Source: Bartonella sp. M0283
Lineage (GTDB): Bacteria; Pseudomonadota; Alphaproteobacteria; Rhizobiales; Rhizobiaceae
Length of the DNA stretch: 64,000 nucleotides
Reading direction: 5' to 3'
NCBI RefSeq assembly: GCF_016100455.1
Contig: NZ_JACFSK010000002.1
Coordinates: 82,350-146,349, forward strand
Of this stretch, positions 9,444 through 18,272 are shown in pieces. Under the pieces are notes generated by a model that was given only the letters and a program-made list of their open reading frames with translations, did no database searches and was not told the origin of the DNA. Position 1 is the first letter of the stretch; every line of letters begins with the position of its first letter. A program made the position numbers and the translations under genes.

Positions 9444-10871
9444 CTACACATTGAGCAGCAAATATTCCCGCTCCCAAGGACTGATAACTTCCATAAACGT
9501 TTCGAATTCTTGCCGTTTTATAGCAGCATAAGTGTTAACGAATGCATCTCCCAGCACCGAGCGCAACCGTTTATTCTCGTCAAACAGTGCTACCGCCTCG
9601 ACAAGACCACGGGGCAAATCTACATGATCGGCATTAACAGTCTTTGATGACGGTTCGTCAGGCTTGAGCTTGTCGACAAGACCGATAAGACCGCAGGCGA
9701 GTGATGCTGCAAGTGCGAGATAAGGATTGGCATCGGATGATGGAAGGCGATTTTCAACACGTCGTGCCTGAGGTGCCGAACGGGGAACACGGAAGGCCGT
9801 GGTCCGGTTGTCATAGCCCCAATGGAGGTTGACCGGCGCCGAAAGATCCGGCACCAACCGACGATAGGAATTGACATATGGCGCAAGCATAACCATTGCA
9901 CTTGCCATATGCTTCTGTAAGCCACCCAGAAAATGCCGGAAGGCCGCGCTTTCATTCCCGTCGGAACGGGTAAAAATATTGTTGCCGGTCTTTATGTCGA
10001 CAATAGATTGATGGATATGCATGGCTGACCCGGGCTGCCCCTCTATGGGTTTGGCCATAAAGGTTGCATACATATCATGCTTGAATGCCGCTTCACGTAT
10101 GGTGCGCTTGAACAGAAAAACCTGATCGGCAAGTTCGATCGGGTCGCCGTGACGCAAATTGATTTCGAGCTGGCCTGCCCCTTCTTCATGAATCAATGTG
10201 TCGATTTCCAAGCCTTGCGCCTCGGAAAAATGATACATATCGTCAATCAGTTCGTCGAATTCGTTAACACCAGCAATAGAATAGCCCTGCCCACCGCCAA
10301 TTGCGCGACCGGAGCGACCGACGGGAGGTGTCAAAGGATAATCGGGATCAGGATTTTTCTGGACAAGATAGAACTCTATTTCCGGTGCTACCACCGGCTT
10401 CAATCCCAATTTTGTGTATTCTTCCACAACATTGCGCAAAACATTGCGCGGCGTGAATTCAACCCGTTTACCGCTCTGGTAAACAATATCGCAAATAACC
10501 TGTGCGGTCGGATCATCTTCCCACGGGACAACGCTTAAAGTTGCAAGATCGGGTTCCAATCGCAAATCACCATCATCGGCCGGATAATGGAAACCATTAC
10601 CATCTTCGGGATAATCGCCGGATATTGTTGCCATAAACACAGCCGAAGGCAGAGCAAGCGATGTATCGGACGTAAATTTGTTCGACGGCATCATTTTGCC
10701 GCGTGCGACACCCGCCTGATCGGGGGTAATACATTCAATGTCTTCAATACCACGAAAAGCGAGCCACTCCGAGGCTTCATGCCAATTTTTCACGCCATAA
10801 ATATTCTTGAGATAAGCGTGTTGTAGCTTTGTGCTCTTTTCTTTTGTCTTTTTTGTTTTTTTTAACGTCAT
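9444..10871 (-). CDS. puuA: glutamine synthetase family protein, gamma-glutamylputrescine synthetase-like
   Basis: A 475-residue glutamine synthetase fold enzyme. It has the EGAGQLEINL block near residue 230, the ATP-binding GSAMHIHQS near residue 280, NSYRRLVPD near residue 335 and RTTAFRVPRS. These active-site patches are those of GlnA/PuuA enzymes. It lacks the C-terminal adenylylation-site region typical of GlnA, and its neighbour is a PuuB-like oxidase, which points to gamma-glutamylation of putrescine or another amine. The N-terminus is unusually lysine-rich (TLKKTKKTKEKSTK), and the ribosome-binding site is weak. Confidence 0.85.
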   Translation of the reverse strand: MTLKKTKKTKEKSTKLQHAYLKNIYGVKNWHEASEWLAFRGIEDIECITPDQAGVARGKMMPSNKFTSDTSLALPSAVFMATISGDYPEDGNGFHYPADDGDLRLEPDLATLSVVPWEDDPTAQVICDIVYQSGKRVEFTPRNVLRNVVEEYTKLGLKPVVAPEIEFYLVQKNPDPDYPLTPPVGRSGRAIGGGQGYSIAGVNEFDELIDDMYHFSEAQGLEIDTLIHEEGAGQLEINLRHGDPIELADQVFLFKRTIREAAFKHDMYATFMAKPIEGQPGSAMHIHQSIVDIKTGNNIFTRSDGNESAAFRHFLGGLQKHMASAMVMLAPYVNSYRRLVPDLSAPVNLHWGYDNRTTAFRVPRSAPQARRVENRLPSSDANPYLALAASLACGLIGLVDKLKPDEPSSKTVNADHVDLPRGLVEAVALFDENKRLRSVLGDAFVNTYAAIKRQEFETFMEVISPWEREYLLLNV

Positions 10872-11516
10872 AAAACACCAAATTGAAGTTTATATGGTCT
10901 ATAGATATCGGCTATCCATTTTCGAAAATTGTGACGACCATTGTCTTTTGTCAACCAGACGTTTATTGTTCCCCTCGGATTATCAATTGATCGAAACCGG
11001 ATATAATCTATTCGCCCCGTCTTGCCCCGAGCCGATCTTGATCTTCTAACTTTATTTTCTGCCCGTCTTAAACCTTGGCCACATGAGCTCATATTACCTC
11101 ATGTAACAAAGACCTTGCAAAGCTTTTATTACGTCAATCTTTAGCCGATATTCCGATTTATAAACCGGACGAGGTTAACAAATTTGGCAGCAAAATTATA
11201 TTTTAAGCCATTTTTTGATCTTGCCATTTTTGCTCGCCGTTGGCTGAATGAAAAGCCCGTCAGACATAAAAATCATCAGTGCATAGCGAAAATTATGCAA
11301 GACTCCGTTTTCCAACAAAAGTCACCGAAAGTTCGAAGCCGTTTCTTTTCCGGAACACGTTTCTTCAGGCTCTTTTTCTGAAGCTGCCAGCGCGTCTTTT
11401 ACCTGAGTTTTTTTAAACCGCGAAAAGCCGTTCATCTCTCTTCTACTTTTACGTAGATGAAAGCGCTTATGCACAAGTGCACTTATTGTTGGAATAACCG
11501 AAAAGCTCAGAGAAAA
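10872..11516. other. intergenic region between puuA-like gene and tRNA-His
   Basis: About 645 bases without a gene I can support; the two short open frames have no recognisable features. Near the tRNA end are small dyads (around 11431-11462 and TGCAC-AA-GTGCA near 11470), which may help end the tRNA-His transcript, but no T-tract follows. The puuA-like promoter should lie near 10880-10960. Confidence 0.45.
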
Positions 11517-11593
11517 TGGTACGGTTGGTGGGAGTCGAACCTACGACCTCTGGTGCCACAAACCAGCGCTCTAACCAACTGAGCTACAACCGC
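11517..11593 (-). tRNA. tRNA-His (GTG)
   Basis: A full cloverleaf on the minus strand, 77 bases including an encoded CCA. The anticodon loop TTGTGGC lies in a CTGG...CCAG stem and the T-loop TTCGACT is intact. The base before the acceptor stem is T, so the universal G-1 is not encoded. The stem ends in a G1-U72 wobble with A73 as discriminator. This is the pattern known for alphaproteobacterial tRNA-His, which is recognised by a divergent histidyl-tRNA synthetase. Confidence 0.97.
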
Positions 11594-11842
11594 ATCGTCA
11601 GAATGAAACATTCTGACCGGTGACATACGGAAGATCGAGCAATTTTGCAAGTGCCTTAGCGCATTTAAACTCTATTTATTGGCATTTTCATTGGATTTTT
11701 ATCTTCGACAGACTGCAAAGCCGCTGAAATTTTTATTCCGCCCACGTAATGGAGCTTATAAAATTGACAATCAATAGGAGTTAAAACACGCCCAAAAATG
11801 CCACTCCTTATCTGACTAAAAAAACGCACAATCAACAGTTTT

Positions 11843-12560
11843 TGAAAACCGGATTTTCTTATTATCGCAATGTTATTCAAGAAAACCGCTTCGCACTTTT
11901 CAGGCACTGCCTGGACACTTTTGGGGAACCCGAGTTTTTAGTAAACTTGGGTTTATCCCAAAACCGTACTTTTTACTTGTCGCGGTGCACTTCCTGAAAA
12001 CCGCTTCGCACTTTTCAGGTACTGCTTGGACACTTTTGGGGAACCCGAGTTTTTAGTAAACTTGGGTTTATCCCAAAACCGTACTTTTTACTTGTCGCAG
12101 TGCACCTCCCGAAAACCGCTTCGCACTTTTCAGGCACTGCTTGGGTACTTTTGGAGAACCAAGTTTTTAGTAAACTTGGGTTTATCCCAAAACCGTACTT
12201 TTTACTTGTCGCAGTGCACTTTCTGAAAACCGCTTCGCACTTTTCAGGCACTGCTTGGACACTTTCGGGGAACCCGAGTTTTTAATAAACTTGGGTTTAT
12301 CCCAAAACCGTACTTTTTACTTGTCGCAGTGCACTTTCTGAGAACCGCTTCGCACTTTTCAGGCACTGCTTGGGTACTTTCGGGGAACCAAGTTTTTAGT
12401 AAACTTGGGTTTATCCCAAAACCGTACTTTTTACTTGTCGCAGTGCACTTCCTGAAAACCGCTTCGCACTTTTCAGGCACTGCTTGGACACTTTTGGAGA
12501 ACTAAGTTTTTAATAAACGCGGTTCTTATCCCAAAACCGTTTCACACTTTTGGGGAACCG
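11843..12560. repeat. tandem array of structured 114/115-bp repeats
   Basis: The marker CCGCTTCGCACTTTTCAGG recurs at 11886, 12001, 12116, 12230, 12345 and 12459 (the second copy differs only after the marker). A decayed partial unit lies upstream from about 11843 and the last unit is degenerate. Each unit contains two hairpins. One is CCTGAAAA...TTTTCAGG, extended in several units by GCAGTG...CACTGC. The other is AACCCGAGTTT-TTAGT-AAACTTGGGTT. Two unit subtypes occur: A (GAACCCGAG, 115 bp) and B (GAACCAAG, 114 bp), in the order A A B A B B'. The array fills the space between pyrD and tRNA-His and could form part of the pyrD 3' UTR or encode a structured RNA. No function is known to me. Confidence 0.93.
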
Positions 12561-12572
12561 CTTGGTGTGCCC

Positions 12573-13661
12573 CTAATCAGGGATTTTGCGGTTTGCCCAT
12601 TTATCCAAAGACAGGTCGCGATATTCCCCTATCTTTTTCGCACCATCATTTTTCATGGTTTCGAGCACATTTTTCAGAATGTGTCTCGCAAGCCCTGCAC
12701 CCTCATAAACCATCGCACTATAAAGTTCGACAAGATCGGCACCGGCTTTGATTTTTTCCAGCGCTGTTTTTGCGTCATAAACGCCACCAACCCCGATGAT
12801 GGGTTTTTGTTGCTGCACTCTCTTGCGCATTTTCGCAAGAATAATCGTCGAGCGTTCAAATAGCGGCTTGCCGGAAAGCCCGCCCGATTCGCCGCTGAAG
12901 CTTTTATTTTCAAGACCTGTTCTGGAAAGTGTCGTATTGGAAACAATAAGCCCGTCAACATCCGAGGCGAGAAGCTCGGCGGCAACATCATCAAGCCCTT
13001 CTTCGGTCAAATCAGGAGCTATCTTTAAAAAGACCGGAACATGAACACCCGTCTTTTGCTTTTCTTCCGCTCTTGCACCGCTCACCGACAAGAGCAATTC
13101 CTTCAAACTGTCACGGGCTTGCAAATTCCGTAAACCCGGTGTGTTGGGTGATGAAATATTGATGGTGAAAAAGCTTGCAACATCATAAAAACAATGAATG
13201 CCGCGCGAATAGTCGAGAATACGATCGTCCGAATCCTTGTTGGCACCGATATTGACCCCGACAATACCCTGCTTTTTACGCATAGCGAACCGTTTATGGG
13301 CAGCTTCATGCCCCTCATTGTTAAACCCCATGCGATTGATGACAGCCTCGTCTTCACGAAGACGAAAGAGACGGGGTTGAGGGTTGCCCGCCTGTGGACG
13401 CGGCGTGATTGTACCAACTTCGCTAAAGCCGAAGCCCAAGCGCAGTATTTGATCGGGAACTTCGGCATTTTTATCAAAACCGGCGGCCAAGCCTAAAAAA
13501 TTCGGAAATTCCAGTCCGGCTATGTCCACCCCCAAACGTGGGTCATGGATTGCCGGCCTCGAACCGAAGCCCGCTTTCAATGCAAGGATGGAAAGCTTGT
13601 GGGCTTTTTCGGGCGACAGGCAGAAAACCAACGGGCGTAATAAAGAACGATAAAGGTTCAT
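12573..13661 (-). CDS. pyrD: dihydroorotate dehydrogenase (quinone), class 2
   Basis: A 362-residue membrane-associated flavoenzyme that oxidises dihydroorotate to orotate with quinone as acceptor. The N-terminal [19 protein letters not shown] helix is the class 2 membrane-binding extension. Further marks are [12 protein letters not shown] near residue 60, the catalytic-region [12 protein letters not shown] near residue 167, and the FMN-phosphate loop [15 protein letters not shown] near residue 290. It overlaps the upstream DUF952 gene by ATGA and has a GAGGT ribosome-binding site. The stop codon is next to the 115-bp repeat array. Confidence 0.96.
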   Translation of the reverse strand: MNLYRSLLRPLVFCLSPEKAHKLSILALKAGFGSRPAIHDPRLGVDIAGLEFPNFLGLAAGFDKNAEVPDQILRLGFGFSEVGTITPRPQAGNPQPRLFRLREDEAVINRMGFNNEGHEAAHKRFAMRKKQGIVGVNIGANKDSDDRILDYSRGIHCFYDVASFFTINISSPNTPGLRNLQARDSLKELLLSVSGARAEEKQKTGVHVPVFLKIAPDLTEEGLDDVAAELLASDVDGLIVSNTTLSRTGLENKSFSGESGGLSGKPLFERSTIILAKMRKRVQQQKPIIGVGGVYDAKTALEKIKAGADLVELYSAMVYEGAGLARHILKNVLETMKNDGAKKIGEYRDLSLDKWANRKIPD

Positions 13662-14005
13662 GGCAATACCTCGCTGAACTCGAACAGGCCGTTTTCGTCA
13701 GCTTCGAAAGGGCTGACACCGACAACAGCTTCAAGCGATAAGTCACCATAAAGATGAGGGAAAAACGCCCCTCCGCGAGACACTTCATAACGCAGTGCCT
13801 CTTCATCAAGTTGATCTTCATCAACGGCTACAAGCAAGAGACCGGTTTGACCTTTAAAATGTTTGTTTGCCGTTTCTGCCACCTGTTCGGCAGTTGAAAA
13901 ATGGATGAAACCGTCGGCAATATCGACCGCAGCACCAGAAAAAACACCTGAATCTTCGGCTTTTTTCCATTCGTCTTTCGACACAATCTTATAAATCAGG
14001 GCCAT
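13658..14005 (-). CDS. DUF952 family protein
   Basis: A 115-residue protein with the DUF952 pattern: an N-terminal [14 protein letters not shown], then [20 protein letters not shown] near residue 31, and a C-terminal [17 protein letters not shown]. Members are small cytosolic proteins of unknown biochemical role with an ADP-ribosyltransferase-like look suggested in some descriptions. The gene is translationally coupled to pyrD (4-base overlap). A DUF952-pyrD pair is a recurrent arrangement in rhizobia as I recall, but the functional link is not known. Confidence 0.85.
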   Translation of the reverse strand: MALIYKIVSKDEWKKAEDSGVFSGAAVDIADGFIHFSTAEQVAETANKHFKGQTGLLLVAVDEDQLDEEALRYEVSRGGAFFPHLYGDLSLEAVVGVSPFEADENGLFEFSEVLP

Positions 14006-14114
14006 AACTTTCGAGCCAATATGCTATTTCGTTGAAAATTGGAATCCACGAAATGGGAAATATTTTCATTCATCCCTATATAACCAATAGGAGAGCTTCA
14101 ACCAAGGAATAAAA

Positions 14115-14510
14115 ATGTCGACTTTTCTTAAAACATTCGTTCTTGCGTCGTTCTGTGCCATCGGTTTGACAACAATCGGTTCTGCATCCGATCATCGTTT
14201 TGAATTTCAAAAAGTTGATGACGGTTATTTGCGTCTTGATACCGACACCGGCAGCATCGACAAATGTCTTGATAAAGACGGGAAAATAACCTGCGCTATT
14301 TCCGGTGACGAACGCGCGCGTTACGAACAGGAAATCAAGACGTTGAAAGATAAAATTGCCGAGCTTCAACAAAATAAAGCCACAACGGGTCTGCCTAGCA
14401 AACAGGATATGGATCAGGCTTATGACACAATGAAATATTTCTTCGACAAGTTTAAAAACGACTTTAAAGATAACCAAACGTCACCCGATAATGGTGCCGA
14501 TAAACTTTAA
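14115..14510 (+). CDS. small secreted protein with coiled-coil segment, unknown function
   Basis: A 131-residue protein starting with a Sec signal peptide (a hydrophobic core in residues 5-24, likely cleavage after GSA). The mature part has two cysteines around a KCLDKDGKITC stretch near residue 55, which may form a disulfide, and then a charged heptad-like helix (residues ~70-95, ARYEQEIKTLKDKIAELQQ). I do not recognise the family precisely; such small periplasmic proteins with a hypothetical label are conserved in rhizobia. An AAGGAA site precedes the ATG. No operon partner is evident. Confidence 0.8.
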   Translation: MSTFLKTFVLASFCAIGLTTIGSASDHRFEFQKVDDGYLRLDTDTGSIDKCLDKDGKITCAISGDERARYEQEIKTLKDKIAELQQNKATTGLPSKQDMDQAYDTMKYFFDKFKNDFKDNQTSPDNGADKL

Positions 14511-14667
14511 TTCCTGAAAATTCTGCGCGATATTTTAAACTTCTTGCAGGAAATAATCATAAAAGTCTTTTCTTACCGTTATTGTGCCATATTTTACGGT
14601 CGTAGCATAATCAACGTTGATTATTGTGAGAGTTGAAAACGACCATGAATAGGCGAGGAAAAGACTA

Positions 14668-15081
14668 ATGCTCAAAGAATTTCGGGAATTTGCACTAAAG
14701 GGCAATATGATTGATCTGGCCATCGGTGTTATTATCGGCGGTGCTTTTGGCGGCCTTGTCAATTCCATTGTCAACGATTTGCTGATGCCGGTTATCGGAC
14801 TTATCACCGGTGGCATAGACTTTTCCAATATGTTCATCCAGCTTGCCGGTCAAAAACAGACAACCCTTGCAGCCGCGCGCGAAGCCGGTGCCACAATTGC
14901 CTATGGCCATTTCATTACATTGCTCATCAATTTTCTTATTATTGCATGGGTGCTGTTCATTGTCGTTAAAGCAATCAATGCAATGCACCGTAAAGAGCAG
15001 CAGGCCCCTGCACCAAAGCCGGTTCCCCGTGACGAGGTATTGCTGACCGAAATACGCGATCTGCTGGCTGCCAAAAAATAA
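14668..15081 (+). CDS. mscL: large-conductance mechanosensitive channel
   Basis: A 137-residue inner-membrane protein that opens under membrane tension to release solutes during hypo-osmotic shock. The N-terminal [23 protein letters not shown] stretch is the highly conserved S1 helix and TM1. TM2 lies around residues 88-110 ([16 protein letters not shown]). The C-terminal cytoplasmic helix ([14 protein letters not shown]) completes the family layout. GAGGAAA gives a good ribosome-binding site. It appears to be a single-gene transcript. Confidence 0.97.
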   Translation: MLKEFREFALKGNMIDLAIGVIIGGAFGGLVNSIVNDLLMPVIGLITGGIDFSNMFIQLAGQKQTTLAAAREAGATIAYGHFITLLINFLIIAWVLFIVVKAINAMHRKEQQAPAPKPVPRDEVLLTEIRDLLAAKK

Positions 15082-15104
15082 TACCAAAAAATAATATTTG
15101 TGAA

Positions 15105-15126
15105 TGCGCATTTTGATAAATGCGCA
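15105..15126 (+). terminator. hairpin downstream of mscL
   Basis: TGCGCATTT (15105-15113) and AAATGCGCA (15118-15126) form a perfect 9-bp stem with a TGAT loop 23 bases after the mscL stop. The following sequence is ATTTAC rather than a strong T-tract, so termination would be weak. Confidence 0.5.
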
Positions 15127-15423
15127 ATTTACAATAAAATTCAAAAGCTCATGAGCACGACCGTTCAGGCATTGGAATTGCCTTGAGACTTTATACAAAG
15201 CGCTGGCCATTCAAGAAACCGGAGTGCGCCAGCTCGCTTAAAACACTTAAATTTCCGGCTTGATGTAAAGTGATGCAGTTACGCCTTATCAAACAACGCC
15301 CGCATTGAAGATCTTATTGGCGCATAATCCCTAGTAAAAAACGCGGTTTTGAATGTGCTCTTTTAAGACCAGTTATATTTATAACCGGCTTTTCAGGAAG
15401 GCTCTAACAATTCCCTCTTTATT
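15127..15423. other. intergenic region between mscL and histidine kinase gene
   Basis: About 300 bases between convergent genes, with no credible coding frame. I see no clear terminator for the histidine kinase transcript. Confidence 0.45.
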
Positions 15424-17985
15424 TCACGAACGGCGAACGGGAAAAAATACTTCCACAGTCGTTCCCTGTCCCGGTCTTGATAGCAGGATAAGCCTTCCGC
15501 CAATTTTTTCGGCAAGACCTTTTGTCGTCGGCAGGCCAAGACCGGTACCGGTAAAGACTGCATCTCCCGTACGTCCGTCTTTCCTTGCAACCTGTCCATA
15601 AGGTTGCAGGGCGCGCGCCATTTCTTCCTCATTCATACCGATACCATTATCGCTCACCGATAGTTTTACAAAATTCTTATCTGTGGTTGAAAGATGCACC
15701 ACAATTTGACCGCCACTTTGAGTAAACCGGATAGCATTTGACAGAAGATTGAAAATAATTTGCCTGAATTCCTGCGCATCAATTCCGATTGCCGGTATTT
15801 TTGGCGGCATGGTAATGCGAATGATAATGCCGTTTTCGTTGGCCTGATTTTCAAACAATGCAACCGATTTCCTCAATTGCTGGATAACGTCAAAACTCGG
15901 CACTGAGGATTGAGGTTTGTCTATTGCCTTTTCACTAATTGTTTCTCCAGAGCGTGTTTTTTCTTCGTAACGCGATTTTGCCTTTTCAAGAAAGGAGTTA
16001 ACGAGGGTCAATATATGTTTTCCGGAAGAAACAATGTCGCGCAAATAGCCACGATAACGCTCGTTTTCTATGCGGCCGAACCGTTCTTCCCGCATAATAT
16101 CGGCAAAACCGATCATAGCATTAAGCGGCGTTCTGATCTCGTGGATGGTTTGTGCAAAAACCTCGTTATCATAAATTGGCTGGCTTGGAGCCGAGACATT
16201 CGTCATATCACGTAAAAGCCCCGCATATCCTTTTTGATTGGTCAGCGGTACGAGAGTGACAAAAACCCGAATGTCATCACCAGACTTTGTTTGAATATCA
16301 GCCGATTGACCACGATTGAACAATCGTTTTGCGCCACCGCTTTTAAGCGCCGCAAGATAGTCGTTTATCGCTTCTTCTGAAGTCGCCCGAAACAGGCTTT
16401 TAAATGGTCGACCCGTCACGTCCTCTTCATCATAGCCGGTAAGTGCCGATGCGGCTGCACTAAAACCTTCTATTGAGCCCTCATTATCGAGAAAAACAAA
16501 ACCGTCTGTTGCTGTATCCAGCAAATTGAGAAGGGAAGACCGTTCGGGGATAAATTTGTTTTCTCCGGATAACTGTTCATCAAGAACTGTTTTATCGCCT
16601 TTTGTAGCTTTTGAAAGCGGCCGCGCCACGGCCGGCAATTGTAATTCGCTCCGCAAACGTTCAGCAATTTCACGAAAAGCCGAGCGTTCCGAACTGTTCA
16701 AGCTCGTGTCCTTATCGCGCTCTTGCGAAGGCTGTTCAGCTTGTTTTTCTTGGCCCCCAAGAGCCGTTTTGTCTGTGCCATCCGGCGCATTCCCCGTCGA
16801 TGATTGCGATTGGTTTATTTCGTTTTCAACCGGCTTTTCTTGTACCGGTGCTAACTTGTTTTCGACAGTTGCAACAGAATCGACATCCCGATTTCCGTTC
16901 TGCGGATTTGGCTCCTCGTTCACCCGATCCTTCACCATGCCAAAGCCCCGAAACCCGTCCAGTTTTCCATCAAGCGACAAAATAGGAAGGCCTGACAAAG
17001 AGACTTCCAAATTCACATGTTCCGTTTTAGTTGGAAAAAGAACAACCTCGTCTTGAAAGGCGGTGCATTGCGTAATTTTTTCGTCAAGTTTTAAAAAACC
17101 GGCATTCTTATATTGATTATCAAGATCGGCGAGTGAACGCCCAAGCAATTTTTCGGCGTCACCACCGCAATCATAAAACGCGTCTGAAAAACTGCTGAAC
17201 GCACCGTTATTGTCCATTTGCCATGTAAAACGGGTCGGTTTTTCATTTGTCTTCTGATTGTTCCGGTCGGCCGCGTTTTCATCTATAGTCGCGATATTGA
17301 AGCAAAGGACGAGAAAACGTTGCGGTGTTTCGCAAAGGCGAATAGCATTGACCTGTACTTTTCCCCTACCATTTTTCATCAAGGTTTTAACAGGTAAAAA
17401 ACTATCAATGGAAGAAAGAAAAATTTGGAGCGCATCGCCAAGTGGCTGAAAATTTCCTGTCTGTGCAAGGATTTTGTTCCCGTCACCGAAAATAGCAGCC
17501 GAAATATTCTTGTCTTCCAGTCCTTCAAGAAGTGCTTCCGGTTGAGTGACCAAAAGATTGCGATTTATATCATTTGCCGCTTTGCCCGCCCCGTTTGTTT
17601 TTCCGGTCGAATGAACTTCCGAGGCAAAGATAAACCGGTTTTGTTCGTCTCGCGCATTTTGCCCATGCGTTTTAACTGATGCATCGGCCTCGCCAGATAT
17701 GAGTGACAAATTGAAAGACCGTGCTCCGCTTTTTCCGCGCAAATGAACCGGACGCCCACTTTTAATGCCATTTTCGATCTGGCGTTTGACTGCACTATCG
17801 AAGATCTCTTCCCGATCAAGTGCATCGGTCAGTGATGAAAAACCGAAGAACGACAGAGCAGCACCATCAAGCCACAATAAAACCGATGCGTTGCGGTCAA
17901 GCACGAAAGAACACTTGCCGCTCAAAAAAGCGTTTCTGATTGTACTTTCAGATAGAAAATCCAGAAATGCCAAGAATTGCTCCAC
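15424..17985 (-). CDS. PAS-containing sensor histidine kinase, PdhS/DivJ/PleC type
   Basis: An 853-residue kinase with a GTG start; a stop codon lies two codons upstream, so no longer form exists. There is no membrane segment, so it is probably cytoplasmic. A long N-terminal region with PAS-like parts precedes a clear PAS domain (LLNLLDTATDGFVFLDNEG, residues ~490-600). Then come the H-box HEIRTPLNAMIGFADIM (phosphoryl histidine near residue 615) and the ATPase boxes (NLLSNAIRFTQ, DNGIGM, GTGLGLPTTKGLAEK). The DHp sequence matches the PdhS/DivJ/PleC kinases that act on DivK in alphaproteobacterial cell-cycle control. A CtrA-box match at 17989-18003 supports that link. Assignment as pdhS itself is possible but not proven. 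Confidence 0.85.
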   Translation of the reverse strand: MEQFLAFLDFLSESTIRNAFLSGKCSFVLDRNASVLLWLDGAALSFFGFSSLTDALDREEIFDSAVKRQIENGIKSGRPVHLRGKSGARSFNLSLISGEADASVKTHGQNARDEQNRFIFASEVHSTGKTNGAGKAANDINRNLLVTQPEALLEGLEDKNISAAIFGDGNKILAQTGNFQPLGDALQIFLSSIDSFLPVKTLMKNGRGKVQVNAIRLCETPQRFLVLCFNIATIDENAADRNNQKTNEKPTRFTWQMDNNGAFSSFSDAFYDCGGDAEKLLGRSLADLDNQYKNAGFLKLDEKITQCTAFQDEVVLFPTKTEHVNLEVSLSGLPILSLDGKLDGFRGFGMVKDRVNEEPNPQNGNRDVDSVATVENKLAPVQEKPVENEINQSQSSTGNAPDGTDKTALGGQEKQAEQPSQERDKDTSLNSSERSAFREIAERLRSELQLPAVARPLSKATKGDKTVLDEQLSGENKFIPERSSLLNLLDTATDGFVFLDNEGSIEGFSAAASALTGYDEEDVTGRPFKSLFRATSEEAINDYLAALKSGGAKRLFNRGQSADIQTKSGDDIRVFVTLVPLTNQKGYAGLLRDMTNVSAPSQPIYDNEVFAQTIHEIRTPLNAMIGFADIMREERFGRIENERYRGYLRDIVSSGKHILTLVNSFLEKAKSRYEEKTRSGETISEKAIDKPQSSVPSFDVIQQLRKSVALFENQANENGIIIRITMPPKIPAIGIDAQEFRQIIFNLLSNAIRFTQSGGQIVVHLSTTDKNFVKLSVSDNGIGMNEEEMARALQPYGQVARKDGRTGDAVFTGTGLGLPTTKGLAEKIGGRLILLSRPGQGTTVEVFFPVRRS

Positions 17986-17988
17986 CGG

Positions 17989-18003
17989 TTAAAGAAATGT
18001 TAA
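17989..18003. promoter_or_regulatory. candidate CtrA box (TTAA-N7-TTAA)
   Basis: TTAA (17989-17992) and TTAA (18000-18003) are spaced by exactly 7 bases, the CtrA full-site pattern, 4 bases upstream of the kinase GTG codon. Such matches can occur a few times by chance in a window this size. The position at a gene whose family regulates CtrA makes it worth testing. Confidence 0.45.
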
Positions 18004-18213
18004 TTCAATCTTTTACAGGAAAGAGCAAAAAGTTTCAAAAGGAATCGGGACATATCCTTATCAACGTTTATAAATTTTGTGCCTTTCACTCAGGCGATCA
18101 TTTCAATATGCGCCGAATTTCGCCGTTTCTTTTTGCAGATTATTGATCAATTTTACCATTAAAAATAGTGCTATCTGTTTCTTTAAAATGACGGGATTTG
18201 ATCTCTAAAAAGC

Positions 18214-18244
18214 AAAAAGGTGCAGACATTACTGTCTACACCTT
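18214..18244 (-). terminator. terminator of ftsK
   Basis: On the minus strand AAGGTG-T-AGACA pairs with TGTCT-G-CACCTT around a 4-base loop, with one mismatch, and a run of T follows. It lies 29 bases after the ftsK stop codon. Confidence 0.75.
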
Positions 18245-18272
18245 CTCGCGAATTGGTTAACTCAACCGATTA

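Noticed and set aside
12015-12480. Minus-strand frames of ~78 codons with a repeated MPEKCEAVF-type start
   Set aside because: They follow the 114/115-bp DNA repeat, and every 115-bp step breaks the frame. No ribosome-binding site precedes them, so they are by-products of the array.
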